Assembly: GCA_947501695.1 (NCBI GenBank)
Contig: CANMWO010000001.1
Coordinates: 124,001-188,000 of the forward strand
Reading direction: 5' to 3'
Source: an uncultured Sphingomonadaceae bacterium
GTDB taxonomy: Bacteria; Pseudomonadota; Alphaproteobacteria; Sphingomonadales; Sphingomonadaceae
DNA: 64,000 nucleotides
Of the stretch, positions 16,682 to 26,465 are shown piece by piece. The position numbers and the translations under genes are program-made. The notes under the pieces were generated by a model, which saw only the letters and a list, made by a program, of their open reading frames with translations, searched no databases and was not told the origin of the DNA. Position 1 is the first letter of the stretch, and the number at the start of each line of letters is the position of its first letter.

Positions 16682-17578
16682 ATGGATTGGGAAGACATCA
16701 AGACATTTCGTGAGGTCATGAATGGCGGAACCGTCCGCGCGGCCGCGAAAACCCTCGGTGTCCATCACAGTACAGTCAGTCGGCGGATTGAACATCTTGA
16801 AAAATCACTCGATGTGATGCTGTTTGAACGCCGGCCCGAAGGGTATTTTCCGACATCGGCCGGAGAAGACCTTGCTCGCGCCGCGGGAGGGTTTGCCGAC
16901 GATCTGGTCGCGGTGGAACGCCATATCGCCGGACGTGACAATGATCTGACTGGGACGATTCGGGTGACCATGGCGGAGCCCTTTGCGACGTCGATGTTCG
17001 CCGCTCGCTTGCCTGAATTTTGTGATTCTTATCCGGGCCTCGAACTGGAAATATTGACTAGCTATGATCTGCTGGACGTTGCAAGGCGAGAAGCGGATGT
17101 TGCCATTCGCATGGATAATAATCCGCCAGATGCGTTGGTCGGTAAAAGGCTTTTTGCCTATACGACTTCCATTTATGCCCATCCAGATTATCTTGCCCGT
17201 CATGATTTTGTTAATCAGCCTGAGCAAGCACGATGGCTTGGCTGGACTGACCGCGAAAGCCGGTTCCCTGACTGGACTCAAGATACCGAATTTGCGCGAG
17301 TTCCGGTCTGGGGCAATTTCGCTAGTATTTCTCTGCAGATTGAAATGGCACGGGCAGCAATGGGACTTGTCATGATCCCCTGTATAGCAGGCGACAGCAC
17401 GCCTGATCTGGTACGTGCTACCCGGCGTGATCCAACCCCCTCACGCGATATCTGGATACTCACCCATGATGATCTGCGCCGGACGGCAAGGGTTAGGGCC
17501 TTTATGGATTTTGCTGAAACGGTGTTGCGAGACAATAAGGCTGCGCTGGTTGGACAGTTACCGAATAAGGTAAATTGA
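16682..17578 (+). CDS. LysR family transcriptional regulator
   Basis: This protein of about 298 aa has an N-terminal winged HTH (MDWEDIKTFREVMNGGTVRAAAKTLGVHHSTVSRRIEHLEKSLDVMLFERR) and a C-terminal LysR substrate-binding domain. I prefer the ATG at 16682 because GGGTCGGG lies just upstream; an ATG at 16670 adds four residues. LysR proteins usually regulate a divergent neighbour, here the MAPEG/DUF1993 pair across about 220 bp. That target is an inference. Confidence 0.9.
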   Translation: MDWEDIKTFREVMNGGTVRAAAKTLGVHHSTVSRRIEHLEKSLDVMLFERRPEGYFPTSAGEDLARAAGGFADDLVAVERHIAGRDNDLTGTIRVTMAEPFATSMFAARLPEFCDSYPGLELEILTSYDLLDVARREADVAIRMDNNPPDALVGKRLFAYTTSIYAHPDYLARHDFVNQPEQARWLGWTDRESRFPDWTQDTEFARVPVWGNFASISLQIEMARAAMGLVMIPCIAGDSTPDLVRATRRDPTPSRDIWILTHDDLRRTARVRAFMDFAETVLRDNKAALVGQLPNKVN

Positions 17579-17695
17579 CGTCATACCATTAACCATTTTT
17601 TGCGGACTCATGCTGAAAATACAGCCCTTTTTACGATATCGCTTTAACTATAAAATTGCACAGGCTCGCAATCTATCGCCTTTATAAAGCGATGT

Positions 17696-18535
17696 ATGAA
17701 CGATGTGATCTCGAAATTGTCCCCGATGCGACTAGCCGGAATGATATCCGGAGCAGAGGTACTTTTGGCATTCGGCACCACTGCTGCTATCTACCTCGTT
17801 GTCTTTGGTATCGATGATAATTTCTGGAATGTCATGACATTGGCCTTCATCGTACCATGGGTGATTTGTGTGCCAGCTAATCTCTACATCACTAGGCAGC
17901 GTGAGCAGTTGATCGATATGGCTGACAAGCTTAAAGAAGCGCAGGAAGATCTGCAGCGGGTTAACAAGGATTTGCAGCGCCGGGCGAGTATTGATGGCCT
18001 TACCGGTCTCGCCAATCGTGAGCATTTCATCAAGCTGTTCGATGAGCGTCGGATGGTATCAAGTCACAACGTTCTGATGATTGTCGACGCAGACCACTTC
18101 AAAAATATCAATGATGGCTATGGCCATCCGGTTGGCGATCAGGCCTTGATTCTCCTGTCATCGGTTTTCAAGCGCATTTTGCGAAAAAATGATCTGGTCG
18201 GTCGTATCGGCGGAGAGGAATTTGGTGTGCTGCTGCCTGATACGTCCAAGGCTGAGGGCGAGATTATCGGCGAGATGGTTCGTCATGAAATTGAAAACAC
18301 GCTGTTCGAACCGCAAGAAGGTGTGCCGCACCGAATTACGGTTAGCATCGGTTTGACTGCCGTTATGCAGCATGAAGAACGGGCCTTGCCAATGCGAAAT
18401 GCCGATAGCGCTCTATTTGAAGCCAAACGGCGTGGCCGTAATCAATGCGTACTCTATACGCCGGGTATGCGCGAAAAGCCGCGGCCCTTTTATGAAGCCA
18501 GGAATGTGCAGGGTCCAATCCCGATGCGGGCTTGA
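17696..18535 (+). CDS. Membrane-anchored diguanylate cyclase (GGDEF)
   Basis: This 279-aa protein has two N-terminal membrane helices (about residues 13-35 and 44-66), a short coiled coil (DKLKEAQEDLQRVNKDLQRRA) and a GGDEF domain beginning DGLTGLANRE. The active-site motif is GGEEF, which is catalytically competent. The substrate-binding 'DADHFKNINDGYGHPVGDQAL' segment is intact. It makes cyclic di-GMP at the inner membrane. No RxxD inhibitory site is evident upstream of GGEEF. There is no periplasmic sensor domain; the sensing part is minimal. Confidence 0.93.
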   Translation: MNDVISKLSPMRLAGMISGAEVLLAFGTTAAIYLVVFGIDDNFWNVMTLAFIVPWVICVPANLYITRQREQLIDMADKLKEAQEDLQRVNKDLQRRASIDGLTGLANREHFIKLFDERRMVSSHNVLMIVDADHFKNINDGYGHPVGDQALILLSSVFKRILRKNDLVGRIGGEEFGVLLPDTSKAEGEIIGEMVRHEIENTLFEPQEGVPHRITVSIGLTAVMQHEERALPMRNADSALFEAKRRGRNQCVLYTPGMREKPRPFYEARNVQGPIPMRA

Positions 18536-18589
18536 TCAGCATCTGGAAGCATTTGGTAACGGATTTGCAAATTCACCGATAAATTAGTC

Positions 18590-21436
18590 ATGACGGACAC
18601 TATCACCGCTGCTAGTGCTAGTGCCATGACAGATACCGATTCCAGCCCGCAAAAACATCTCTATTTGGTCGATGGTTCGGCCTATATTTTCCGGGCCTAT
18701 CATCGCCTGCCGCCACTCACCAATATTCATGGTGAGCCCGTGGGCGCGGTCTATGGCTATACGACGATGCTTTGGAAGCTCGCGGACGAGCTGCACAAGG
18801 CGGACGGTCCGACCCATATGGCGGTGGTGCTCGACAAATCATCGCAAAGTTTCCGCAACGAACTGTACAGCGAATATAAGGCCCATCGCCCTGAACCGCC
18901 AGAAGACCTGCGTCCGCAATTCCCGATGATCCGCGATGCGACGCGCGCCTTTTCGCTGCCTTTGATCGAGGAAGAAAATGTCGAGGCGGATGACATGATC
19001 GCCAGCTATACCAAAGCTGCGACAGCCGAGGGTTGGAAAGTCACCATTGTTTCGTCTGACAAAGATCTGATGCAGTTGATCGAACCGTTTGATGATAGCC
19101 GCGTCGACATGCTCGATACGATGAAAAATGTTCGCATGGGCAAGGCCGCAGTGGAGGAAAAATTCGGTGTTGGTCCCGAAAAGCTGGGCGATGTGCTCGG
19201 CCTGATGGGCGATAGCGCGGATAATATTCCTGGCGTGCCCGGCATTGGTCCGAAAACCGCCTCCAAGCTGATCAACGAATATGGCGATATTGAAGCGGTG
19301 CTGGCCGCTGCGCCGGACATGAAAAAATCCAAGATGAAAGAGAATATCTTGGAGAATATCGAGCAAGCCCGCCTGTCGCGAGTGCTGGTGACGTTGAAAG
19401 AAGATTGTCCCTTGCCCGACACGCTCGACAGTTTTCTGCTCAAGGATATTCCAGACGATCCTTTGCGGGAATTTCTGACCCATCATGGGTTTAACTCTTT
19501 GCTCAAGAAGCTGGGCGGCGGCCAGTCTGAGCCGCAAAATCCGGATGTAGATGGCGGGATCGGAAACAACGCGCCTCCAGCAGCAGCCAAACCGGTCGAG
19601 GCGCCGCCCATTGATCGCAGCGCCTATGAATGCGTGCAGGATATCGATGCGCTCGACACATGGATTGCCCGGGCGCGCAACAAAGGCGTGATGGCGGTCG
19701 ATGTCGAAACCGACAGTCTGGAAAGCGTGACCGCACGAGTGGTGGGTGTCTGTCTGGCCACTGGTCCTAACGACGCCTGCTATATCCCGCTTGGCCATGG
19801 CAGCGGCGATATGTTTGCGGAATCGCCAGTACAAATTCCCACCGAGGAAGCCTTGGCGCACTTAAGGCCGCTGCTTGAGGATGACGCGGTTTTGAAAATC
19901 GGACAAAATCTCAAATATGATATGACCGTGCTGGCCCAGCATGACATTCGGATCACCCCATTTGACGACACGCTGGTGATGAGTTTCAATCTTGACGCGG
20001 GTCTTCACGGACACGGCATGGACGAGCTCAGCAAGCTGCATCTCGGTCATGAATGTATCAGTTTTAAATCGCTCACCGGTACGGGCAAGAAAGCGATTAG
20101 CTTTGCCGAAGTGCCGCTCGACAAAGCAACCGAATATGCCGCCGAAGATGCCGACGTTACCTTGCGTCTGTGGGAGATTTTGCGCCTGCGCATGGCCCCG
20201 GAAAAGGCGACGCGGGTCTATCAGATGGTCGACCGCCCACTGGTTCCGGTCATTGCCAAGATGGAACAAACCGGCGTGATGGTCGATCGCGAAGAACTCG
20301 CACGCCTGTCGAAGAGCTTTGCCGAAAATATGGAAAGCTTGGAAAAAGAAATTCATCAATTGGCCGGCGAACCCTTTTCGATCGGCAGTCCTAAGCAATT
20401 GGGTGAAATCCTGTTCGGCAAGCTTGGCCTGAAAGGCGGCAAGAAAGGCAAGAGCGGTCAATATTCAACCGATGTCACCGTGCTCGAACGGCTGGCTGGA
20501 GACGGCGAACCGATTGCGCAAAAGGTCGTCAACTGGCGGCAATTGTCGAAGCTGAAATCCACCTATACCGATGCGCTGCAGGAACAGATTAACGCCAAGA
20601 CCGGCCGCGTCCACACGTCTTACAGCCTGAGCGGCGCCCAGACCGGGCGGCTGTCATCCACTGAGCCGAACCTTCAGAATATTCCGATCCGCACCGAAAT
20701 CGGGCGGCAAATCCGGCAGGCCTTTGTGGCGGCGCCAGATAATGTCATCCTCGCCGCCGACTATAGCCAGATCGAACTACGCCTCGCCGCCCATATTGCC
20801 GATGTCGATACGCTGAAGGCTGCCTTTGCTGCAGGCGAAGATATTCATAACCGCACGGCGCAGGAATTATTCGGTAGCGTCGACCGCGATACACGCGCGC
20901 GTGCCAAGACGATCAACTTTGCCATTCTCTATGGCATTTCCCGTTGGGGTCTGGCGAAGCGACTGGAGGTCGATCCCGACGAGGCGCAGGATATGATCGA
21001 CACTTATTTCGAACGTTTCCCCGGTATTAATCGTTATATTTCCGAAACGCTGCAAGCGGCGCGCGAAAGTGGATACACGGAAACATTATTCGGCCGCAAA
21101 ACATGGTTCGAGCGCCTGAAATCCGCCAACCAGGCCGAACGCCAGGGCAGCGAACGCGCCGCGATTAACGCCCCGATTCAAGGCACCAGCGCCGACATCA
21201 TCAAACGCGCGATGGCGGGTATGTTGCCTGCGCTGGATGCGGCAGGCTTGCCAAAGGTGAAGATGCTGATGCAGGTGCATGATGAACTGGTGTTCGAACT
21301 GCCCGAAGGCGATGTTGCGGGGGCGACCGATGTTATTCGCACGGTCATGTCCGGCGCGGCGGAACCGGCGGTAAAGCTTTCGGTGCCGCTGGATGTCGAT
21401 ATCGGGACCGGCAAGAGTTGGGATGAAGCGCATTAG
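18590..21436 (+). CDS. polA: DNA polymerase I
   Basis: This 948-aa protein has all three PolA domains. The 5'-3' exonuclease/flap domain is N-terminal (YLVDGSAYIFRAYH ... GDSADNIPGVPGIGPKTA). The 3'-5' proofreading domain begins at about residue 345 with the DxE pair in VDVETDSL. The polymerase domain has motif A (DYSQIELRLAAH), the O-helix (RARAKTINFAILYG) and motif C (MQVHDELVFE). It fills gaps and removes Okazaki primers. The first 16 residues are low complexity, and an ATG at 18626 (MTDTDSSPQK) is an alternative start. Confidence 0.97.
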   Translation: MTDTITAASASAMTDTDSSPQKHLYLVDGSAYIFRAYHRLPPLTNIHGEPVGAVYGYTTMLWKLADELHKADGPTHMAVVLDKSSQSFRNELYSEYKAHRPEPPEDLRPQFPMIRDATRAFSLPLIEEENVEADDMIASYTKAATAEGWKVTIVSSDKDLMQLIEPFDDSRVDMLDTMKNVRMGKAAVEEKFGVGPEKLGDVLGLMGDSADNIPGVPGIGPKTASKLINEYGDIEAVLAAAPDMKKSKMKENILENIEQARLSRVLVTLKEDCPLPDTLDSFLLKDIPDDPLREFLTHHGFNSLLKKLGGGQSEPQNPDVDGGIGNNAPPAAAKPVEAPPIDRSAYECVQDIDALDTWIARARNKGVMAVDVETDSLESVTARVVGVCLATGPNDACYIPLGHGSGDMFAESPVQIPTEEALAHLRPLLEDDAVLKIGQNLKYDMTVLAQHDIRITPFDDTLVMSFNLDAGLHGHGMDELSKLHLGHECISFKSLTGTGKKAISFAEVPLDKATEYAAEDADVTLRLWEILRLRMAPEKATRVYQMVDRPLVPVIAKMEQTGVMVDREELARLSKSFAENMESLEKEIHQLAGEPFSIGSPKQLGEILFGKLGLKGGKKGKSGQYSTDVTVLERLAGDGEPIAQKVVNWRQLSKLKSTYTDALQEQINAKTGRVHTSYSLSGAQTGRLSSTEPNLQNIPIRTEIGRQIRQAFVAAPDNVILAADYSQIELRLAAHIADVDTLKAAFAAGEDIHNRTAQELFGSVDRDTRARAKTINFAILYGISRWGLAKRLEVDPDEAQDMIDTYFERFPGINRYISETLQAARESGYTETLFGRKTWFERLKSANQAERQGSERAAINAPIQGTSADIIKRAMAGMLPALDAAGLPKVKMLMQVHDELVFELPEGDVAGATDVIRTVMSGAAEPAVKLSVPLDVDIGTGKSWDEAH

Positions 21437-21572
21437 GGATACGCACGCCGCCTTTCGGTTACTGCAACAAAAGCGATCATTTGGAATGCTCTCACCGGTG
21501 ATTGAAAACAGCCATGAAATGCAAGCCAATCGATTGAATCTGGGCGCACCGGATTTGCACAAATTTCCTATT

Positions 21573-23540
21573 TCAAAATTGAAACTTGATCCCGGCTGTA
21601 GCTTGCCAACGCCAAGCATCAGTTGTGCCGAGTCTTGTGGTTTCCCCTGCCAGGACCTGATCCCCTGAACTGGGATTGATGATTTGCCCGAGATCCGAGA
21701 CATAGCTAGCATCAGCCCCAATATTGAATTTTAGATCGGGCGAGATATCGAACTCCAAACCTCCGGCAACAGATCCAGCAAAGCTAGCCCCGGAATCGCC
21801 TTCGACAAACGTCAATGTGAAGTTCTGATCGGCCGGTGGGCAAAGGCCACACATGTTCCATTCGGTCGCATCCATGTCGGTATCTCGGTAGTAGACGCCG
21901 CCGGCAACTGAACCCGTCAAGGATACGCCCTTAGAGATTGGCATACGGCCATTGAGCAATAGGCCCATTCCAAAAAGCCTGTCCTGAACGTTCTGATCGC
22001 GACTCTGTGTTATAGGGGTGCCGAACACGGTGGCGTTGGTTTCACCTTTGAAATTGCGATCCATAAACAGCGCATTGATGAACAATGTTGCAGTGGAGGC
22101 GAAACCTCCCTCTGTGGCAATCGCCGTTGTTGCTGAAAATTTTATTTCATGCAGATTGAAATCTGCTTCGTTGAAACCACTTAGTCCCCGATTACCGATA
22201 TTAAGCCCCGTCGAACCGCTGGGAGATTCTCCACCATAGACATTGCCGACATCTATCGCTCCGCCGGGCGGAATATCAAAATCGCTCCGTGCATCACCTT
22301 CGCTATAGCTATATTGAAGGGCTCCACTCAACCCATCCGAGAGTTTGAATTGTAAAGCGGCAGAGATACCAGCGCTGTCAAACTTTGTCGGTGCGGTGTC
22401 GGCAAAAGTCTCCGTACCGGGGCCGGTAGATTGAAAGCCTACGCCAGTGCTGCCATCTCCCACTGCTAGCTGTCCGAAATTGCCTGAAATGGATGGCCAT
22501 GTCCGCACTTCAACGCCGGGGTCCTCGGATTCATATGGCCCCTCGACTCGCAGTTTTATTCCGTGATCGCTGACAAGGCGACCGCGATGTTCAACTGCAG
22601 GGACGTTTGAGCCGTCGGTTCCGGATGCGTCATTAAATTGATTGATAAGGTAATCGGTTGCAAGTTCCTGAGAATAATCATTTTGAAGGCTTAGGTATAC
22701 CTCTTGTGAGAGCATACGTTCCGCCAGTGTCGGCGGACATTTCAATTGGCTCGGGAAAATCGCCCCATCGATCGCTGGATCCAGTTTCTTGAGCTGGTCT
22801 AGCGCGTCTTGCGTATCAAGCGTAGGATCATTGGTCAGTAGGCGCTCCCGCAGATCACTTTGAATTGCTTTCAATTCGCGCAACTGGCCGAACTGTCGTT
22901 CGTAGCGTTCCTTCAGAGCAGGGCCATCTTCAGCGGTCGCATTGAAGCACAGTTTCGCCAAGCCATCGAGCTCAGCCCTAATATCCGCCGCCCTTGGCAG
23001 GTAACGACCGCTTTGGACTTCTGGTGGCAGAGGTTGAACAGCCAATTTTGGATCAATTGGTTGGGAAGGTGATGTTAAAGCGGGATCAACGAGCGTGGGC
23101 GCTTGGGTCGATAAAGCTGGTGGTGAATCCGCGCCCGGATATGACGATCCTTTGTTACACGTGAAAACATCAGGCCTGTGTAGAAGTTCAATCTGCTTTA
23201 GAGCATCAATAGTTAGATACTGGCCCGTTGGCGTTGCCAGAGCGGCGCCGTAGCGTGTCCCATATTCGCTTTCTAGCCCTCTTATGTTGACCGGATCAAT
23301 TATCCCGCCGGTTACGTTTCTTCCATATACAGGATCAGCGCGATCAACGACGCAGGCTTGATTAATATCTTTTAGTCGATCCAGATTATTCAGAAAATCC
23401 CCTTCAGCCATATTCGCCGGATCATCGGCGTTGAAGACAGAAATAGGAACAGGAACGTCTTGTAACGCCGGTTCTCTTGCCTGCGCTTGCATCGCAGTTC
23501 CAGCCAGCAGTAATGATATCGCGATATGCGTCCGTTTCAT
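21573..23540 (-). CDS. Large outer-membrane beta-barrel protein with unrecognised N-terminal domain
   Basis: The 655-aa precursor starts MKRTHIAISLLLAGTAMQAQA, a signal peptide with a cleavable AQA. The first ~300 mature residues are a Pro/Asp-rich and helical region with a few Cys (INQACVVDRAD, VFTCNKGSS, LAKLCFNA, SQLKCPPT). From about residue 330 the sequence turns into alternating beta strands ('GISAALQFKLSDGLSGALQYSYSEG', 'LLLNGRMPISKGVSLTGSVAGGVYYR') ending TAGIKFQF, a BAM-type C-terminus. I do not recognise the N-terminal domain. The ATG at 23540 has an AGGGAA site. A LuxR-type gene lies upstream on the same strand. Confidence 0.7.
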   Translation of the reverse strand: MKRTHIAISLLLAGTAMQAQAREPALQDVPVPISVFNADDPANMAEGDFLNNLDRLKDINQACVVDRADPVYGRNVTGGIIDPVNIRGLESEYGTRYGAALATPTGQYLTIDALKQIELLHRPDVFTCNKGSSYPGADSPPALSTQAPTLVDPALTSPSQPIDPKLAVQPLPPEVQSGRYLPRAADIRAELDGLAKLCFNATAEDGPALKERYERQFGQLRELKAIQSDLRERLLTNDPTLDTQDALDQLKKLDPAIDGAIFPSQLKCPPTLAERMLSQEVYLSLQNDYSQELATDYLINQFNDASGTDGSNVPAVEHRGRLVSDHGIKLRVEGPYESEDPGVEVRTWPSISGNFGQLAVGDGSTGVGFQSTGPGTETFADTAPTKFDSAGISAALQFKLSDGLSGALQYSYSEGDARSDFDIPPGGAIDVGNVYGGESPSGSTGLNIGNRGLSGFNEADFNLHEIKFSATTAIATEGGFASTATLFINALFMDRNFKGETNATVFGTPITQSRDQNVQDRLFGMGLLLNGRMPISKGVSLTGSVAGGVYYRDTDMDATEWNMCGLCPPADQNFTLTFVEGDSGASFAGSVAGGLEFDISPDLKFNIGADASYVSDLGQIINPSSGDQVLAGETTRLGTTDAWRWQATAGIKFQF

Positions 23541-23653
23541 GTTCAATTCCCTGTTTACGAAGACCTGATCCTCGAAAAAGGAAATATGACGGAACCTATC
23601 ATCCCGCATCATGCATTTGTATTACATGGCGTTACACCGCATTCTGCACCAAG

Positions 23654-24070
23654 CTAGCGGCCAAACACTTTTCGTAGCAGATCGGTTTGGCGGCTTGAAC
23701 CAGTCTTTTCCAGTACACGTTGCATATGGACGCGGGCGGTGTTAACTGAAATACCTTGGGCTTCGGCATGTTGGGGCACCGAGAGGCCGCCGACAATACT
23801 GTCAACCATCTTTATCTCGGCAGGCGTAAGACCATGCGTTTCTCCGAAAGCGTCGAAGTCGATCAATTGATTTTCACTGGACTGGCGGATTCGGCTGACA
23901 ATACCCCCGAGTACTTCACTTGGCAGATTGGCCAATATTTCTTCGATACGTTCTGACCAGACCGGTTCGGCACTAATTTTCACACCATCGCCGCGAAACT
24001 GGTTGAGAAATGGACGGATATAATTGATCTGCTCGTCCTTGCGCGCCTCTTTCTTGCCGTCATCAGTCAT
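23654..24070 (-). CDS. Single-domain LuxR-type HTH regulator
   Basis: This 138-aa protein is an N-terminal charged, mostly helical region of ~70 residues followed by a LuxR/GerE HTH (LTPAEIKMVDSIVGGLSVPQHAEAQGISVNTARVHMQRVLEKTGSSRQTDLLRKV). There is no receiver or autoinducer domain. I chose the ATG at 24070 because GAGGGGAACCT precedes it; the frame is open to 24115. It is divergent from the hydrolase gene across 47 bp and upstream of the barrel gene, so either may be its target. Confidence 0.82.
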   Translation of the reverse strand: MTDDGKKEARKDEQINYIRPFLNQFRGDGVKISAEPVWSERIEEILANLPSEVLGGIVSRIRQSSENQLIDFDAFGETHGLTPAEIKMVDSIVGGLSVPQHAEAQGISVNTARVHMQRVLEKTGSSRQTDLLRKVFGR

Positions 24071-24117
24071 AGGTTCCCCTCTATCATTTTTCTTATCACT
24101 GTAATAGACTAACACCT

Positions 24118-25206
24118 ATGGAAGCGGCTGGCAGCAGGTATCCCGTCATTGCGGGGAGCGACATTGATTTCCGGCTACTCGAGCTGGAAGCGAAGAAAAT
24201 TGCTCATTCCGTGCGATCACAAATGGCCCCGTTTACCAAAAGATTCTCCGATCATAGAGCAAGAGTCGAAAACCGGATCATTAAGGCTTTTCTCCTTCGT
24301 GCCATAAAACCGGCTTTTAAAAATTCTTATGATCCATTGAAAACTGCCCGGATGCTATCAGCCTACCGGACCGCGACAGCGCGAGGAAATTTTGCCATTT
24401 TCCATCCGGCTATGCAGGCACCGCCAGACCCGCAATTACTGTTCGATCCTGCTTCACCGCTTGTCGAAGATTACGCGGATGCTGACTGGCCAGAAGGCAA
24501 ATCGGATGAGCCAATACTTTTCTATGTCCCCGGTGGCGGCTTCATATTACCACCATCGCCCAAACAAGTTGCGTTAGCTTTTCGATTGGCAGAACATTGT
24601 CAATGTGAAGCTGTTATTGGCAAACATCGGCTGGCACCTGAATATCCATTTCCCATTCCGGCTAAGGATCTCGCCGATCAATATGTCAAAATTTTGCAAT
24701 CGGGAACACCGCCGAGCGAGATCATCTTATCCGGCGATAGCGCTGGGGCGACGCTCATTCTCGGCATGTTGCTGGAGTTGCGCGAACGCAGCTTGCCGAT
24801 GCCAGGCGGAGCTGTGCTATTTTCTCCTTGGGGAGACCTAGCGATGCGCGGCTGGTCCTATGTTTCAAAAAGCATGTCGGGCAGCAGCCCATTCCGAATG
24901 GAAACGGCCGCGTTTAGCGCAAAACTCTATCTCGGCGATACGTTGCCAACCGACCCTCGCGCATCGCCTGTCTACGCCGATTTGCGTGGATTTCCTCCGC
25001 TCGCAATCCATTGCAGTCGCCATGATATGCATTTTGATGATGCCGTCCAACTCGCGGAGAAAGCGCAGGATGCGAACATATCCGTGCGGATGAATTATTG
25101 GGATAGCCCGCGCCATCATCTGGAACGTTTTGGTTCCAAAGATGCAAGCAACAGTTTTGATCTCGTTTCAGACTTTGTCGGTAGTCTAGTCAAACGCGCT
25201 CCTTGA
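24118..25206 (+). CDS. Alpha/beta hydrolase of the hormone-sensitive-lipase type
   Basis: This 362-aa protein has the HSL-type oxyanion loop (YVPGGGFILPP, with Pro in place of the usual His of HGGG), the nucleophile elbow GDSAGA, an acid Asp near CSRHDMHFDD, and a His in PRHHLERF. A helical cap of about 90 residues precedes the core. It probably hydrolyses short acyl esters. The 'KHRLAPEYPFPIPAKD' segment is the classical HSL signature. No signal peptide is seen. It is divergent from the LuxR-type regulator. Confidence 0.85.
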   Translation: MEAAGSRYPVIAGSDIDFRLLELEAKKIAHSVRSQMAPFTKRFSDHRARVENRIIKAFLLRAIKPAFKNSYDPLKTARMLSAYRTATARGNFAIFHPAMQAPPDPQLLFDPASPLVEDYADADWPEGKSDEPILFYVPGGGFILPPSPKQVALAFRLAEHCQCEAVIGKHRLAPEYPFPIPAKDLADQYVKILQSGTPPSEIILSGDSAGATLILGMLLELRERSLPMPGGAVLFSPWGDLAMRGWSYVSKSMSGSSPFRMETAAFSAKLYLGDTLPTDPRASPVYADLRGFPPLAIHCSRHDMHFDDAVQLAEKAQDANISVRMNYWDSPRHHLERFGSKDASNSFDLVSDFVGSLVKRAP

Positions 25207-25374
25207 TCCAGAAGACCGATAGCATCGTCACGTTGACAATCATCATAGCGCAGTCAAAACATTAAGCTCAGTATGTTGTTTGCCGTGCTCGTCTCGAATA
25301 TTTTTTATTTCTAAATGATAGTGTGCACAGAGCAACCGATGTACCATTGCTCAAAAACTACCAAAACTTTTAAC

Positions 25375-25418
25375 GTCCGCTTTTGCCCCCATAGCGGACA
25401 CTAGCGTTATGTCCGCTT
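25375..25418. repeat. Inverted-repeat element, left copy flanking the ABC operon
   Basis: GTCCGCT (25375-25381) and AGCGGAC (25393-25399) form 7-bp arms. A second partial copy, TAGCGTTATGTCCGCTT, follows at 25402-25418. The same text, TAGCGTTAGTGTCCGCTTT, occurs in the right-hand element at 30080-30113. Confidence 0.65.
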
Positions 25419-25504
25419 CATTCCGAAAACGGGCGTTAGCTCTCAGTCAGCACGATCCCCAAAACCGCAGCTGAGCATCATTCATTATTCAAGCTATTGC
25501 CATT

Positions 25505-25528
25505 GGTGTATTATATGCATATATCACC
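25505..25528. promoter_or_regulatory. Palindromic A/T-rich site before the ABC operon, candidate operator/promoter
   Basis: GGTG at 25505 and CACC at 25525 flank a perfect 12-bp palindrome, TATATGCATATA (25512-25523), 23 nt before the ATG at 25552. The layout recalls operators of GntR/YtrA-type regulators of ABC operons. No such regulator is adjacent, and the site may simply be a promoter -10 region. Confidence 0.35.
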
Positions 25529-25551
25529 TAAATCGAATGGTGGAGATAGTG

Positions 25552-26451
25552 ATGTTAAATTTGCATGAAGTTACCCATATTTACCCTAATGGAACCAAGG
25601 CGCTCGATAATGTCACGCTGTCTATACCAAAGGGAATGTTCGGGCTGCTGGGACCAAATGGAGCTGGCAAATCGACGCTGATGCGAACCGTTGCAACTCT
25701 GCAAACACCCACTCATGGCAGCATAGAGTTTGGTGATATTGATATTCTGAAAGACCCGGAAAATCTCCGTGAGCGACTAGGCTATTTGCCACAGGATTTT
25801 GGCGTCTACCCGCGTGTTTCAGCTTATGACATGCTGGAGCATATGACTGTGTTGAAAGGAATAGCTTCAAAAGCGGATCGCAAGGCAACCGTCGAAACTC
25901 TGCTTAACCAGACCAATTTATGGGATGTGCGGAAAAAGGCCATAGCGGGTTTCTCCGGTGGGATGCGTCAGCGCTTTGGTATTGCTCAGGCGCTGATCGG
26001 GAATCCCGAGCTGATCATCGTTGATGAACCCACGGCCGGCCTTGATCCTGAAGAGCGCAATCGATTTTTGAATCTGCTCGCCGAAATTGGCGAGAATGTC
26101 GTCATCATACTATCAACCCATATTGTCGAGGATGTCGCCGATCTCTGTCCAAAAATGGCTGTTATTGCTAACGGCCGCATTCAATTGGAAGGCGCACCTT
26201 TGGAGCTTATCGGCAAGACCAAGGGAACAATCTGGTCAAAGACAATAAAACGTGAGGAACTCGATGAATATCGTGCGAAATATGAAGTTATTTCGACCCG
26301 CTTATTCGCTGGCTCGACGATCATCCACATATTGGCGACAGACAATCCGAGAGACGGATTTGCCGCGGTCGAAGGAGGGTTGGAGGATGTCTATTTCTCA
26401 ACCCTCGCTGCGACCCGTCGTGGTGCCACCGATTCTTCCCAAGCAGCTTAA
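25552..26451 (+). CDS. ABC transporter ATP-binding protein
   Basis: This ~299-aa ATPase has Walker A GPNGAGKST, the Q-loop LPQDFGVYP, the signature FSGGMRQR, Walker B LIIVDEPTAGLDP and the switch His in STHIVED. A C-terminal accessory region of ~80 residues is typical of ABC-2 export ATPases. The ATG at 25552 follows GGTGGAG. It is 14 bp upstream of the permease/peptidase fusion gene, which must supply its membrane partner. The substrate is unknown. Confidence 0.93.
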   Translation: MLNLHEVTHIYPNGTKALDNVTLSIPKGMFGLLGPNGAGKSTLMRTVATLQTPTHGSIEFGDIDILKDPENLRERLGYLPQDFGVYPRVSAYDMLEHMTVLKGIASKADRKATVETLLNQTNLWDVRKKAIAGFSGGMRQRFGIAQALIGNPELIIVDEPTAGLDPEERNRFLNLLAEIGENVVIILSTHIVEDVADLCPKMAVIANGRIQLEGAPLELIGKTKGTIWSKTIKREELDEYRAKYEVISTRLFAGSTIIHILATDNPRDGFAAVEGGLEDVYFSTLAATRRGATDSSQAA

Positions 26452-26465
26452 GCAGAGAGACCGAT

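Larger units (their letters stand above)
25207..25551. other. Intergenic region before the ABC operon
   Basis: This 345-bp stretch has no gene. It contains an inverted repeat at 25375-25399, a related half element at 25411, and a palindromic A/T-rich site at 25505-25528 close to the ABC gene. The repeat recurs after the ABC operon at 30089. Confidence 0.55.

Noticed and set aside
18839-19861. 340-codon minus-strand frame
   Set aside because: Shadow of polA; Arg/His-rich composition typical of antisense frames.
19862-20461. 199-codon minus-strand frame
   Set aside because: Shadow of polA.
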